Both the position numbers and the translations under genes were made by a program. From Enterococcus canintestini (lineage in GTDB: Bacteria; Bacillota; Bacilli; Lactobacillales; Enterococcaceae), in NCBI RefSeq assembly GCF_001885735.1, contig NZ_JXKG01000015.1, positions 1 to 64,000 on the forward strand: 64,000 nt of DNA. The letters are read 5' to 3'. Positions 26,579 to 36,438 of this stretch are shown piece after piece. Under the pieces are notes generated by a model that did not search any database, had not been told where the DNA came from, and saw only the letters and a list, made by a program, of their open reading frames with translations. How positions within the stretch are numbered: position 1 is the stretch's first letter; each line of letters begins with the position of its first letter.

Positions 26579-27742
26579 CTACGCCTCCTCTTTTGCAGAT
26601 TCAATCGCTTCACTAATCGAAGCTTCATCACCCCATAAAACATCATAGACAATATCCACCAATGAGGCGCGTGTTAAAATACCAACGACCCGTGTTTGCT
26701 GATCGACAACGGGGACGTATTTCAAGCCGCGTTTTAAAATACGCTGTAAAACATCTCGCAATAATTTATCTTCTTTTACATAGAAAACATTTTTATTTAA
26801 AATATCTCCTACGCTGGAAGCTTTACCACGCATTTTGTCGATAGATTCGACATCAATAAAACCTTTTAAAATTTTACTATTATCTGTTACAAGTAACGTA
26901 TCGACCCGTTTTTCCCGCATAAGAGAAATGGCTTCACGTAAAGATTTTTCTGGTGTAATCGTAATGGCGCTATTTAACATCACTTCACCGACTGTTGTAG
27001 TATCGGGTTTTGCTTGTAATAAGCGATCTTCACCGATTAGCTCTTCGACGAATTCATTCGCCGGGTTTCTCAAAATATTTTCCGGCGTATCAAATTGAAT
27101 AACTTTACCTTCACTCATAATAACGATGCGATTAGCAAGTTTTAATGCTTCATCCATATCGTGGGTAACAAAAACGATTGTTTTACCTAGTCGCTCTTGT
27201 AAATCTTTGACTAAATCTTGTAACGCATCCCGTGTAATCGGGTCCAAAGCTCCAAAAGGTTCATCCATTAAGATAATATCTTGGTTGGCTGCTAAGGCCC
27301 GGACAACGCCGATCCGTTGTTGTTGCCCACCAGAAAGTTCCGCTGGATAGCGATCTAACATTTCGCGGGGCAATTCAACTAAATCAATCATTTTTTCAGC
27401 GGTTTGTTTGCGTGTTTCTTCATCGACTTTCATCAGTTTTTGAACCAATGTAATATTTTCGCGAATCGTCATGTGCGGCATTAAACCAATATTTTGAATG
27501 ACATAGCCAATTTGGCGACGCAGTTCGACAGGGTTAACATCTTTAACATCTTTACCGTTAATGAGTACTTTCCCTTTTGTTGGTTCATTCATGCGATTAA
27601 TCATTCGCATACACGTTGTTTTACCCGAGCCACTTGTACCGATAAAACAAATAAATTCGCCCTTATTAAAAGACAAATTGACGTCTTCGACAGCGACTTT
27701 ACCACCTTTATAAATTTTTGTTACATGTTGAAATTCGATCAA
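26579..27742 (-). CDS. opuCA: Osmoprotectant ABC transporter ATPase OpuCA, with CBS domains
   Basis: A 387-residue ATPase: Walker A GTSGSGKTT, Q loop VIQNIGLMPH, signature LSGGQQQR, Walker B ILMDEPFGALD, H-loop VTHDMDEA. Two CBS domains follow (about 245-375). In OpuA-type transporters CBS domains sense ionic strength and, in some OpuC proteins, bind c-di-AMP, which closes import; inference here. TTG start after AGAGGTG. First gene of the opuC operon. Confidence 0.93.
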   Translation of the reverse strand: MIEFQHVTKIYKGGKVAVEDVNLSFNKGEFICFIGTSGSGKTTCMRMINRMNEPTKGKVLINGKDVKDVNPVELRRQIGYVIQNIGLMPHMTIRENITLVQKLMKVDEETRKQTAEKMIDLVELPREMLDRYPAELSGGQQQRIGVVRALAANQDIILMDEPFGALDPITRDALQDLVKDLQERLGKTIVFVTHDMDEALKLANRIVIMSEGKVIQFDTPENILRNPANEFVEELIGEDRLLQAKPDTTTVGEVMLNSAITITPEKSLREAISLMREKRVDTLLVTDNSKILKGFIDVESIDKMRGKASSVGDILNKNVFYVKEDKLLRDVLQRILKRGLKYVPVVDQQTRVVGILTRASLVDIVYDVLWGDEASISEAIESAKEEA

Positions 27743-27786
27743 TTTACTTCACCTCTTCATCATTTTCCCAGTTATGTATCACTACT

Positions 27787-27815
27787 AGTATGTAAGTAAA
27801 TGAAGGATATGACAA
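27787..27815 (-). promoter_or_regulatory. Probable promoter of the opuC operon
   Basis: Reading leftward: TTGTCA (27815-27810), 17-base spacer, CATACT (27792-27787), about 45 bases before opuCA. Confidence 0.55.
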
Positions 27816-27882
27816 ATAATACGCATGTTTTTGGAAAAATTTCTGTTTGTTAGAAAAATTGATAACGCTTTTTTTATCGAAC

Positions 27883-27919
27883 AAAAAACACGCTACTAAT
27901 GATAGCTTAGTAGCGTGTC
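27883..27919 (-). terminator. Intrinsic terminator of the VOC dioxygenase gene
   Basis: Leftward, ACACGCTACTAA pairs with TTAGTAGCGTGT around a seven-base loop, followed by TTTTTTG. Confidence 0.85.
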
Positions 27920-27938
27920 GTGTAAAATGAGGAATTAT

Positions 27939-28826
27939 CTAGTCGACTGGATACAAGTTGGCTTCAATTTCAGTCCGTTTAGCGGCTAAAAAAGGTGGTA
28001 AGGCAAAACTTTCTCCTAACGTTTCTAATGGTTCATCAATCGTAAAGCCAGGTGACATGGTCGCAAACTCTAAACGATTACCACCAGGTTCGCGAATATA
28101 AAGACTCTTGAAATAGCCCCGTGAGATGATTTCTTCAATTTGCCAATTTTGTGCTTGGGCTTTTTGATATAAATCTTCTAAAGCGGCATCATCTTTAACA
28201 GCAAATGCCACATGATCAATAGCACCCCGGCCCATTCGCATTTTTTCGATTGTTTCAGTTTGATAAAGTTCTAAGTGTTCATTTTGACTTAAGTTTATTT
28301 TGCCATCTATAACATCCCAATCTAAATAGCGCTTAAAAAAATCAGCCGTTGCTTTAGGATCAGAAACATGTAGTTGAGTAGAAGCAAGCCCTAAAATTTG
28401 TTTATCGCCTGGGACATCATTTTGAACTTGTAATTCAGATTTGAGGGGACCTTCTGTAACTTCAGTTAAAATAATAGCCACCTCATCTGGATCGTTAAAA
28501 AATAATTGGTTTTCTTGTTTTGTGACAGTAACACCAGCATTGGTTAATCGTTCATACCAATAGTTTAAGCTATGAGCTGGAATATTTAAGCCGATTGTGG
28601 CTAAAAAATGATCATTGTCATACCGTTGTCCTAAGTGAGGCACGATGAAAAATGTAACAACGCTACCAGGACTACCAGTATAATCACCGTAGTAGTAATG
28701 GAGCATACGGGTGTTTTCTTGGTTAACGGTATTTTTAACAAAGCGCATCCCCAATAGTTGGGTATAAAACGCCACATTTTGCTGACGGTTTTTCGTTAAT
28801 AATGAAATATGATGAAACGCTGGCAT
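27939..28826 (-). CDS. VOC-family ring-cleaving dioxygenase (MhqO/glyoxalase type)
   Basis: A 295-residue protein with two tandem vicinal-oxygen-chelate domains. N-terminal FHHISLLTKNRQQNVAFYTQLLGMRFVKNTVN and central IDHVAFAVKDDAALEDLY carry the metal-binding His residues, and the GGNRLEFA motif carries the Glu. This length and layout match the MhqO/YdfO hydroquinone-type dioxygenases that detoxify quinones, a better fit than glyoxalase I. Substrate is inferred only. ATG at 28826, six bases after AGAGGTG; a GTG nine bases upstream overlaps that site. Confidence 0.82.
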   Translation of the reverse strand: MPAFHHISLLTKNRQQNVAFYTQLLGMRFVKNTVNQENTRMLHYYYGDYTGSPGSVVTFFIVPHLGQRYDNDHFLATIGLNIPAHSLNYWYERLTNAGVTVTKQENQLFFNDPDEVAIILTEVTEGPLKSELQVQNDVPGDKQILGLASTQLHVSDPKATADFFKRYLDWDVIDGKINLSQNEHLELYQTETIEKMRMGRGAIDHVAFAVKDDAALEDLYQKAQAQNWQIEEIISRGYFKSLYIREPGGNRLEFATMSPGFTIDEPLETLGESFALPPFLAAKRTEIEANLYPVD

Positions 28827-29004
28827 AAAAGACACCTCTTTTTGAAATTAGAAAAAATCGGCGCGGAGAATCGCACTGTTTTTCTTACTTTATGTAAGTT
28901 TAACGACTAAAAAAGTTTTCAGCAAGTAATGTGTCTCATTCATCGTCAAGTAGTATAAAAAGTGTTAAAATACAAAAGACAATTTCAGGAAAAGAGTGGT
29001 AAAA

Positions 29005-30036
29005 ATGTTAACAACAGAAGATTTTGATTTTGATTTGCCTGAAGAACTGATTGCGCAAACACCATTGGAAAAGCGTTCTAGTTCTCGTTTATTGGTGGTA
29101 GATCGACAAACTGGTGAAATGGAAGATCGACATTTTAGCGATATTATTGATGAATTAAATCCTGGCGATGCCTTAGTTATGAATGATACGCGCGTTTTAC
29201 CAGCGCGTTTGCATGGTGAAAAACCGGATACGGGTGGTCATTTAGAAGTTCTTCTTTTAACCAATACGACAGGTGATACATGGGAAACCCTAATTAAACC
29301 AGCCAAAAGAGCAAAAGTGGGGACAGAAATTGTTTTTGGTGATGGCCGGCTAAAAGCGGTTGTAGAAGAAGAATTAGAACACGGCGGACGAATTATTACT
29401 TTTAAGTATGATGGGATTTTCTTAGAAATTTTAGAGTCATTAGGGGAAATGCCGCTACCACCTTATATTAAAGAACGTTTGGAAAATCCAGATCGTTATC
29501 AGACTGTCTATGCCAAAGAAAATGGTTCAGCGGCAGCGCCAACAGCGGGCTTACATTTTACGCCAGAATTATTAGCTGCAATTGAAGCTAAAGGAGTGAA
29601 GTTAGTTTATTTAACTTTACATGTGGGACTGGGGACGTTTAGACCAGTCAGCGTTGATGATATTTCCAAACATCAAATGCATAGTGAATTTTACCGTTTA
29701 ACAGAAGAAGCTGCACAAGAGTTGAATGCAGTAAGAGCTGCTGGCGGTAAAATTGTGGCAGTCGGTACCACTTCGATTCGTACGCTTGAAACAATTGGCA
29801 GCAAATTCGATGGTGAAATTAAAGCCGATAGTGGTTGGACAGATATTTTTATCACCCCAGGTTACGAATTTAAAATTGTGCAAGCCTTTAGCACCAATTT
29901 TCATTTGCCAAAATCAACTTTGGTAATGTTAGTCAGTGCTTTTGCTGGACGTGAATTAACATTAGCGGCTTATCAACATGCGATTGAAGCCCGCTACCGC
30001 TTCTTTAGTTTTGGCGATGCGATGTTTGTAAAATAA
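29005..30036 (+). CDS. queA: S-adenosylmethionine:tRNA ribosyltransferase-isomerase
   Basis: A 343-residue QueA that adds the epoxycyclopentane ring of queuosine to preQ1-modified tRNA using SAM. Family motifs include [54 protein letters not shown] and [13 protein letters not shown] at 29005 is preferred over a GTG nine bases upstream. In many relatives queA abuts tgt; here 4.4 kb with a P-type ATPase and a DUF975 gene separate them. Confidence 0.93.
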   Translation: MLTTEDFDFDLPEELIAQTPLEKRSSSRLLVVDRQTGEMEDRHFSDIIDELNPGDALVMNDTRVLPARLHGEKPDTGGHLEVLLLTNTTGDTWETLIKPAKRAKVGTEIVFGDGRLKAVVEEELEHGGRIITFKYDGIFLEILESLGEMPLPPYIKERLENPDRYQTVYAKENGSAAAPTAGLHFTPELLAAIEAKGVKLVYLTLHVGLGTFRPVSVDDISKHQMHSEFYRLTEEAAQELNAVRAAGGKIVAVGTTSIRTLETIGSKFDGEIKADSGWTDIFITPGYEFKIVQAFSTNFHLPKSTLVMLVSAFAGRELTLAAYQHAIEARYRFFSFGDAMFVK

Positions 30037-30154
30037 ATTGTAACCCTAACTAAGCTGTTTTTAATGGTAAGTAAATTACCGCAACAAAAAACTAAAAAAT
30101 GAATTGCGCTAATAAGCGTATATGATGCTTTTAGAGTTTTGATGAATAAGAACA

Positions 30155-30545
30155 AAAAGAAAGAGGATGGGCTCTCGAGTGCCCATCCTCTTTTATATCA
30201 TGGAAGGATTTGTTGAAAAGGGTTATTTGCAGTTTATATATGCAAAGTACCAATCTCTTGTGTTAAACATAAAATTTTGTTTTCACTACATTTTCTACAC
30301 TAAAACATGTGATTCTTGTTGCTATTCACTTGTAATCTTGTAATTTATAATTGTTTAATTGTTACGTATTATTTTTTACTACTTGTTGTGTTAAATTTCA
30401 ACCTCTAATACGCATTCACTATTTATAATTTTTTACTTCACACATATAAATCTAGGTGAATCTTGTACATCGAACAACTTTTAGCTTGTTTAATTTTTCT
30501 TCTTTTCGAGATCTCCTTTCCAACAAATATCTTCCTTCCTTACAC
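30155..30545 (-). ncRNA. Candidate leftward small RNA between promoter and terminator
   Basis: The 690-base gap between queA and the P-type ATPase is not empty. A good leftward promoter (30550-30578) and a leftward terminator (30161-30196) bracket about 380 AT-rich bases. The longest frame begins at a TTG after GGAAGG and gives only 24 codons, so the product is more likely RNA, or the remains of a lost gene. No family recognised. Confidence 0.35.
30161..30196. terminator. Bidirectional intrinsic terminator
   Basis: AAGAGGATGGGC pairs with GCCCATCCTCTT around an eight-base loop. It has T runs on both sides (TTTTATA rightward, TCTTTTTG leftward), so it can end queA and also a leftward transcript from 30.5 kb. 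Confidence 0.85.
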
Positions 30546-30549
30546 CAAT

Positions 30550-30578
30550 AGTATAGCACGATATAAAAGCGCTTACAA
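30550..30578 (-). promoter_or_regulatory. Leftward promoter with embedded cre-like site
   Basis: Leftward TTGTAA (30578-30573), 17-base spacer, TATACT (30555-30550). The spacer and -35 contain TGTAAGCGCTTTTA (30577-30564), which matches the CcpA cre consensus TGWAANCGNTNWCA at all but one position. That placement would suit carbon-catabolite repression. No annotated gene lies downstream. Confidence 0.5.
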
Positions 30579-30663
30579 GCAATAAACTCTCCTTTTATAA
30601 AATAAAATTTCCTACGTTAATTGTGAATATTTTTTGAACAATTGTGAAAAAACCGCATATAGT

Positions 30664-30693
30664 TTGTGGTCTTAAAAAATCGTATGTTATAGT
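30664..30693 (+). promoter_or_regulatory. Probable promoter of the P-type ATPase gene
   Basis: TTGTGG (30664-30669), 18-base spacer, TATAGT (30688-30693), 31 bases before the start codon. Confidence 0.5.
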
Positions 30694-30724
30694 TAAATTA
30701 TGAATTAAATTAAAGGGAGAGAAG

Positions 30725-33364
30725 ATGATGGACTATTATAAAAAAACAGCAGATGAAATAGTGGAGGAGTTTTCTTCACAAACTAAAGCTGGTCTTAGCA
30801 ATCAAGAAGCCCAAAAAAGATATGAAAAGTACGGGCCGAATCGTTTTGCTGAAGAGAAGAAAGATTCCATGGTGAAAAAGATTTTACTCAGTTTAACGGA
30901 CTTTACCACGTTAGTTTTAATAGTGGCGGCGATTATTTCATTTTATACCGCTATTGCCACTGAACATGGTGATTTATTTGAAGGAATATTGATTATTGCG
31001 ATTATTGTAATTAATTCTGTTTTGACGATTGTCCAAGAAGGAAATGCTGAAAAAGCGCTCAGTGCATTGCAAGATATGAATAAACAAACGGCTACGGTCA
31101 TTCGTGATGGACAGCAAAAAGAAATCGATGCCGATGAATTAGTGCCAGGCGATTTATTGGTGATTGAAAACGGAGCTATGATTGCGGCGGATGCTCGTTT
31201 AACGCAAGCTTCCCAATTGCGAATTGAGGAGTCTGCGTTGACCGGGGAAAGTGAGCCGGTAGAAAAAGATGCTGAGTTTATTAGTGAAGAAGAATTACCA
31301 TTAGGTGATCAACAAAATATGGTGTTTAAAGGGTGTACGGTGGTCAATGGTCGTGGACAAGCGATTGTAACCGGTACAGGTATGGACACTGAAATGGGTA
31401 AAATTGCTGGTTTATTAAGTGATTCTGGTACATCTTTAACACCGTTACAAAAACGTTTAAACCAATTAGGGAAACGAATCAGCTTAATTGCTTTAGTCGC
31501 TGCCGCTTTAGTCTTTTTAATTGGCTATTTACAAAATGAACCGCTCTTAGAAATGTTTATGACATCTGTTTCTTTAGCTGTTGCCGCCGTTCCAGAAACA
31601 CTAACGGTTATCGTTACCTTAACATTGGCTTATGGTGTGCAGAAAATGGCAAAGAAAAATGCCATTATTAGACGTTTACCAGCAGTGGAAACACTTGGTA
31701 CTGCTAGTGTAATTTGTTCAGATAAAACAGGGACTTTAACGCAAAACAAAATGCAAGTTCGCCGTGTTTGGTCTCGCGGTGATGAAGTAACAGATGTTGA
31801 AGACGGTATGACTGATGAAGCGATGGAAGTTTTAAAAATCGCCAGTCTTTGTACAGACGTTATTGTAGAAAAAGGCGAAGATGACGAAGTAGTTGTGAAA
31901 GGAAATCCAACAGAAGTTGCCATTGTGCGCGCAATTGAAGAAAATTATCACACCAAAAAAGAATTGGATGAAGAGTATCCACGGGTGGCAGAATTACCAT
32001 TTGATTCAAAACGGAAAATGATGACCACTGTTCATAAGATGGGAAATAAAAAGTTTCTTTCTGTTACCAAAGGTGCCTTTGATGTCTTAATGCCAAGATT
32101 TCATTATGGGGATGTGGAGCGTGCCCAAGTTGTCAATGATCGTTTCGGTAAAAAAGCATTGCGGGTGATTGCGGTTGGATACCGTGTCTTTGAAGCAGAA
32201 CCAACTGAAATTACTTCTGAAAATTTAGAACAAGATTTACGCTTACTCGGCTTAGTGGGTATGATTGATCCACCAAGACCAGAAAGTAAAGGAGCAATTA
32301 AAAAAGCGCGTAAAGCAGGCATCAAAACAGTGATGATTACAGGCGATCACGTGGTTACAGCCAGTGCGATTGCTAAAGAATTAGGTATTTTAAGTCATAA
32401 AAATCAAGCAATTTCTGGTTCACAATTACAAAAATTAACAGATGAAGAATTAGATGGAAAAGTAAAAGATTTGACCGTCTATGCCCGCGTAACACCAGAA
32501 GATAAAATTAGAATCGTAAAATCTTGGCAGCGAACGGGTGCTGTAGTAGCCATGACAGGTGATGGTGTCAATGATGCGCCAGCATTAAATGCCAGTGATG
32601 TTGGTTGTGCGATGGGAATTACTGGGACAGACGTAGCCAAAGGAGCCGCCGATATTGTTTTAACAGATGATAACTTTGCAACAATTGTTGATGCCGTGGC
32701 CCAAGGTCGGACTGTTTATCAAAATATTCGCAAAGCCATCAACTTTTTATTAAGTTGTAATATCTCCGAAATTTTTATCGTCTTAATCGCGATGTTAATT
32801 GGTTGGGGGGCACCATTTAGTGCGGTACAACTATTATTTGTTAACGTCGTCGCTGATGGATTACCTGGGTTTGCTTTAGGGCGAGAACCAGCTGAAGCTG
32901 GCATCATGAATGAGCCGCCAATTCCAGCACATGAGGGAATTTTTGCACGGGGATTATGGAAGAAAATTGCGGTAAATGCCGGTATTTTTACTATCGTCAC
33001 TCTTTTTGGTTATTATTTAGGTTCTTTTGTGGATAGTGTCAGTCCTTGGGTTGATGCAAGTCCAGAAGTGGGCCAAACTGTTGCCTTTTTAGTCTTGGCT
33101 TATTCATCGATTATCCACGTCTTTAATGTTCGCAGTAGTCGTTCCATTTTCCAAGTGAAATTATCATCGAATAAATCACTTTTTGAAATGGCGGTCTTGG
33201 CAATTTTGATTACGACGGCAATTGCGTTGTTACCATTTACTCAAGGCTTATTTAACTTAGTTCATATTAGTTTAAATCACTGGTTCTTAGTGGCCATCTT
33301 ATCGATTATACCAGTCTTTGTAAATGAAATGATTAAGTTCCATTTTTCAACAGAAGAAGACTAA
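30725..33364 (+). CDS. P-type cation-transporting ATPase, P2A (calcium) type
   Basis: An 879-residue pump with N-terminal cation ATPase domain, TGES actuator motif (ALTGESEPV), phosphorylation motif CSDKTGTLT, KGA nucleotide motif (VTKGAFDVL), TGDGVNDAPAL hinge and ten helices. Of the SERCA Ca2+ ligands, M5 Asn and Glu (SCNISEIF) and M6 Asn and Asp (FVNVVADGLP) are kept, while M6 Thr is Ala. The M4 motif, usually PEGLP, reads PETLT with the ligand Glu kept. Calcium export is the likely role; Mn or another cation is possible. ATGATG start after GGGAG. Confidence 0.88.
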   Translation: MMDYYKKTADEIVEEFSSQTKAGLSNQEAQKRYEKYGPNRFAEEKKDSMVKKILLSLTDFTTLVLIVAAIISFYTAIATEHGDLFEGILIIAIIVINSVLTIVQEGNAEKALSALQDMNKQTATVIRDGQQKEIDADELVPGDLLVIENGAMIAADARLTQASQLRIEESALTGESEPVEKDAEFISEEELPLGDQQNMVFKGCTVVNGRGQAIVTGTGMDTEMGKIAGLLSDSGTSLTPLQKRLNQLGKRISLIALVAAALVFLIGYLQNEPLLEMFMTSVSLAVAAVPETLTVIVTLTLAYGVQKMAKKNAIIRRLPAVETLGTASVICSDKTGTLTQNKMQVRRVWSRGDEVTDVEDGMTDEAMEVLKIASLCTDVIVEKGEDDEVVVKGNPTEVAIVRAIEENYHTKKELDEEYPRVAELPFDSKRKMMTTVHKMGNKKFLSVTKGAFDVLMPRFHYGDVERAQVVNDRFGKKALRVIAVGYRVFEAEPTEITSENLEQDLRLLGLVGMIDPPRPESKGAIKKARKAGIKTVMITGDHVVTASAIAKELGILSHKNQAISGSQLQKLTDEELDGKVKDLTVYARVTPEDKIRIVKSWQRTGAVVAMTGDGVNDAPALNASDVGCAMGITGTDVAKGAADIVLTDDNFATIVDAVAQGRTVYQNIRKAINFLLSCNISEIFIVLIAMLIGWGAPFSAVQLLFVNVVADGLPGFALGREPAEAGIMNEPPIPAHEGIFARGLWKKIAVNAGIFTIVTLFGYYLGSFVDSVSPWVDASPEVGQTVAFLVLAYSSIIHVFNVRSSRSIFQVKLSSNKSLFEMAVLAILITTAIALLPFTQGLFNLVHISLNHWFLVAILSIIPVFVNEMIKFHFSTEED

Positions 33365-33393
33365 ACTTTTTTTGAAGCATATAATGAAATACT

Positions 33394-33428
33394 AAAGGAG
33401 CTGTGACAGTCTTGTCACAGCTCCTTTT
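33394..33428. terminator. Intrinsic terminator with GTGACA...TGTCAC core
   Basis: AAAGGAGCTGTGACA pairs perfectly with TGTCACAGCTCCTTT around a four-base loop. It serves the ATPase gene and can also serve the convergent DUF975 gene. Confidence 0.9.
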
Positions 33429-33493
33429 CTAAGTAAAAGACACACAATTAAGTAGCATTTATTAGGCCTTTTTATTTCAATACTTTTTAGTGA

Positions 33494-34231
33494 TTAAAAT
33501 GTTTCAGCTTCATTTGGCAAATTATTGTAAAAAGCGGCTTTTGTAGCGTAAATATAAGGATTTAACCATAGATAGCCAATACCACAAGTTAAGACTGCTA
33601 AAATGTGCCAACCAATAAAGCTTAAATCTAACCAGAATAATTGACCTTTATAGCCATTCATTAAACGGCGGCTTGCAGTAATACATTCGAGATATCCTGG
33701 TTTTTGACCAGTACCTTCTAAAATGTCGTAGTAAATAAAGTTTGCTTGGGCATAAGAATAACTTTTAATAATACCAGGGATCAAAAACAGCAATGACCAC
33801 AAGCCAATGAAGATGGTTGAAAGTAGGTAAATACAGACCACACCTACTAAAAAGGGACTCTTAAAAGCGCGAAAAACGTCGCTTAAAGGATGAATGTCGA
33901 CCCGTTTCCCCCGATAAATGTCTAAAAACGTCCAAGACATTCCAGAAACAAAAATAGTCGTTAATAGTCCACTAAGAATACCGCCCCCTTGATTGCCAAT
34001 TTGGGCTGTCCAAGAAACATCCCCATTACTGTTAATCCCATTTGAAACAGTATCTAATGTATCAGGACTAAAGATTGCAACTCCACCGATAATGGCAATA
34101 AGAGGAATTAAGATAATTGCGGCAATGGCAATGCCAATTACAGTTGGAATCAAGTTCATTAAAACCGCATCTTTCCAGCGGCCTTGTAACATTTGTTTGG
34201 CTTCTAACTTTAATTCACCAGATGATTTCAT
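33494..34231 (-). CDS. DUF975 family membrane protein
   Basis: A 245-residue integral membrane protein with about five or six helices. N-terminal SSGELKLEAKQMLQGRWKDAVLMNLI and the later FIYYDILEGTGQKPGYLECITASRRLMNGYKGQLFWLDLSFIGW are characteristic of DUF975. Function is unknown for the family. ATG after AAAAGGAG. It is on the opposite strand to its neighbours and sits between queA and tgt. Confidence 0.85.
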   Translation of the reverse strand: MKSSGELKLEAKQMLQGRWKDAVLMNLIPTVIGIAIAAIILIPLIAIIGGVAIFSPDTLDTVSNGINSNGDVSWTAQIGNQGGGILSGLLTTIFVSGMSWTFLDIYRGKRVDIHPLSDVFRAFKSPFLVGVVCIYLLSTIFIGLWSLLFLIPGIIKSYSYAQANFIYYDILEGTGQKPGYLECITASRRLMNGYKGQLFWLDLSFIGWHILAVLTCGIGYLWLNPYIYATKAAFYNNLPNEAETF

Positions 34232-34374
34232 TTTTTCAACTCCTTTTTATAAGTAGCTTCAGTATAACAAAAACTTTAATTTTTGGAAATTACAAGAATT
34301 TATAGGGATTTTGCTGTTTTTTTGCTGAATAAAGGGACATTTATTAAAAGAAAATAACAGTCAAAATTATGACC

Positions 34375-34403
34375 TTGCAAATTTTTCCCCTAGCCTTTAT
34401 GAT
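34375..34403 (+). promoter_or_regulatory. Probable promoter of tgt-yajC
   Basis: TTGCAA (34375-34380), 17-base spacer, TATGAT (34398-34403), about 40 bases before tgt. Confidence 0.6.
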
Positions 34404-34429
34404 GGTTGAAGCTACACAGAACAAAGTAG

Positions 34430-35593
<1,164 letters not shown>

Positions 35594-35673
35594 AATTCAT
35601 AGAAAAAACTAGTTTAAGTAAAGAATCTTTGTTAAAGTTATTCTTGTGAATTAAATTAAACGAGGTGAAGAAA

Positions 35674-36027
35674 ATGGGCGGCTTACCAACAATTCTTATG
35701 TTCGTAGTGTTGTTAGGAGCGATGTGGTTTATGTCACGTTCAACCAAAAAACAACAACAAGAACGTCAAAATACGTTAAACGCAATGAAACCAGGTGATG
35801 AAGTTGTCACAATCGGCGGCTTGCATGGTGTTTTGGCTGAAGTTGACGATACGAACAAAACAGTCACAATTGATTGTGAAGGTGTATTTCTTGTTTTTGA
35901 TAAACAAGCCATCAAATCAATTACTCCTGGGAAATCAGTAGTAGTGGACGATACAGTAACAGAAGTTAAAACTGAAGATTTAGTTTCTAACCCTACTGAT
36001 ACTGAAGATAATAGTGACAAAGACTAA
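35674..36027 (+). CDS. yajC: Preprotein translocase accessory protein YajC
   Basis: A 117-residue protein: one N-terminal helix (LPTILMFVVLLGAMWFMS), a basic Gln-rich cytosolic segment (STKKQQQERQNTLNAMKPGDEVVTIGGLHG), a YajC beta domain and an acidic tail. YajC binds the SecDF-YidC part of the translocase. ATG at 35674 lies eight bases after GAGG; a GTG at 35665 overlaps that site. tgt-yajC is a classical pairing. Confidence 0.92.
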   Translation: MGGLPTILMFVVLLGAMWFMSRSTKKQQQERQNTLNAMKPGDEVVTIGGLHGVLAEVDDTNKTVTIDCEGVFLVFDKQAIKSITPGKSVVVDDTVTEVKTEDLVSNPTDTEDNSDKD

Positions 36028-36052
36028 TCCTGCTTTTTGCAGGATTTTTTTG
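36026..36052 (+). terminator. Intrinsic terminator of tgt-yajC
   Basis: AATCCTGC pairs with GCAGGATT around TTTTT, followed by a T run. Confidence 0.85.
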
Positions 36053-36227
36053 ACTAAAAATTTTCCATTAGTTAGATAAAATTTTTGAGGTCTTTTAGGG
36101 TGTTGCTTTATCTTTGTAAACTAGTGCACGAATAAATGAATGTCTAATTAGGGTTACTAAGAATAAAAATTACTTAAGTTATAATTAATCTATTATCATT
36201 TTACTTAAGATAATAAAAAATATTTTT

Positions 36228-36272
36228 AAAGCAGTTATAAAGTTATAAAAACTTTGTAACTGCTTTCTTTGT
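36228..36272 (+). terminator. Stem-loop upstream of adhE
   Basis: AAAGCAGTTA-AAAG pairs with CTTT-TAACTGCTTT, followed by CTTTGTTTTT. It lies before the adhE promoter, so it probably acts as a second terminator for leftover upstream transcription. The rest of the roughly 410-base gap between yajC and adhE holds the Rex box and promoter listed separately. Confidence 0.55.
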
Positions 36273-36331
36273 TTTTAAATCAAGGGTTGTAAAAATGCTT
36301 TTAGAACAAGGCAAAATTTAATTTAAAAAAA

Positions 36332-36349
36332 CTGTGAAAAAAATCACAA
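36332..36349. promoter_or_regulatory. Rex-type operator upstream of adhE
   Basis: CTGTGAAAAAAATCACAA matches the Rex palindrome TTGTGA-N6-TCACAA with one change. It ends seven bases before the -35 box. Rex releases DNA when NADH rises, which would switch on ethanol formation; the assignment is by motif and target gene. Confidence 0.7.
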
Positions 36350-36355
36350 AAACTA

Positions 36356-36384
36356 TTTACAAGCTAAAAATTATAGTGTATAGT
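36356..36384 (+). promoter_or_regulatory. adhE promoter
   Basis: TTTACA (36356-36361), 17-base spacer, TATAGT (36379-36384), 55 bases before the ATG. Confidence 0.65.
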
Positions 36385-36438
36385 TCTGTATGTGAAATGG
36401 TTAACAAAGAAAATTACCCAACTTTTAGGAGGAACACA

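Noticed and set aside
30625-30660. Possible Rex-like palindrome (TTGTGAA...GAACAA) upstream of the P-type ATPase
   Set aside because: The right half lacks TCACAA and the target gene is not a redox gene.
36334-36438. N-terminal extension of AdhE
   Set aside because: The extension would translate the Rex box and promoter; the ATG at 36439 has an AGGAGG site and gives the family's normal length.
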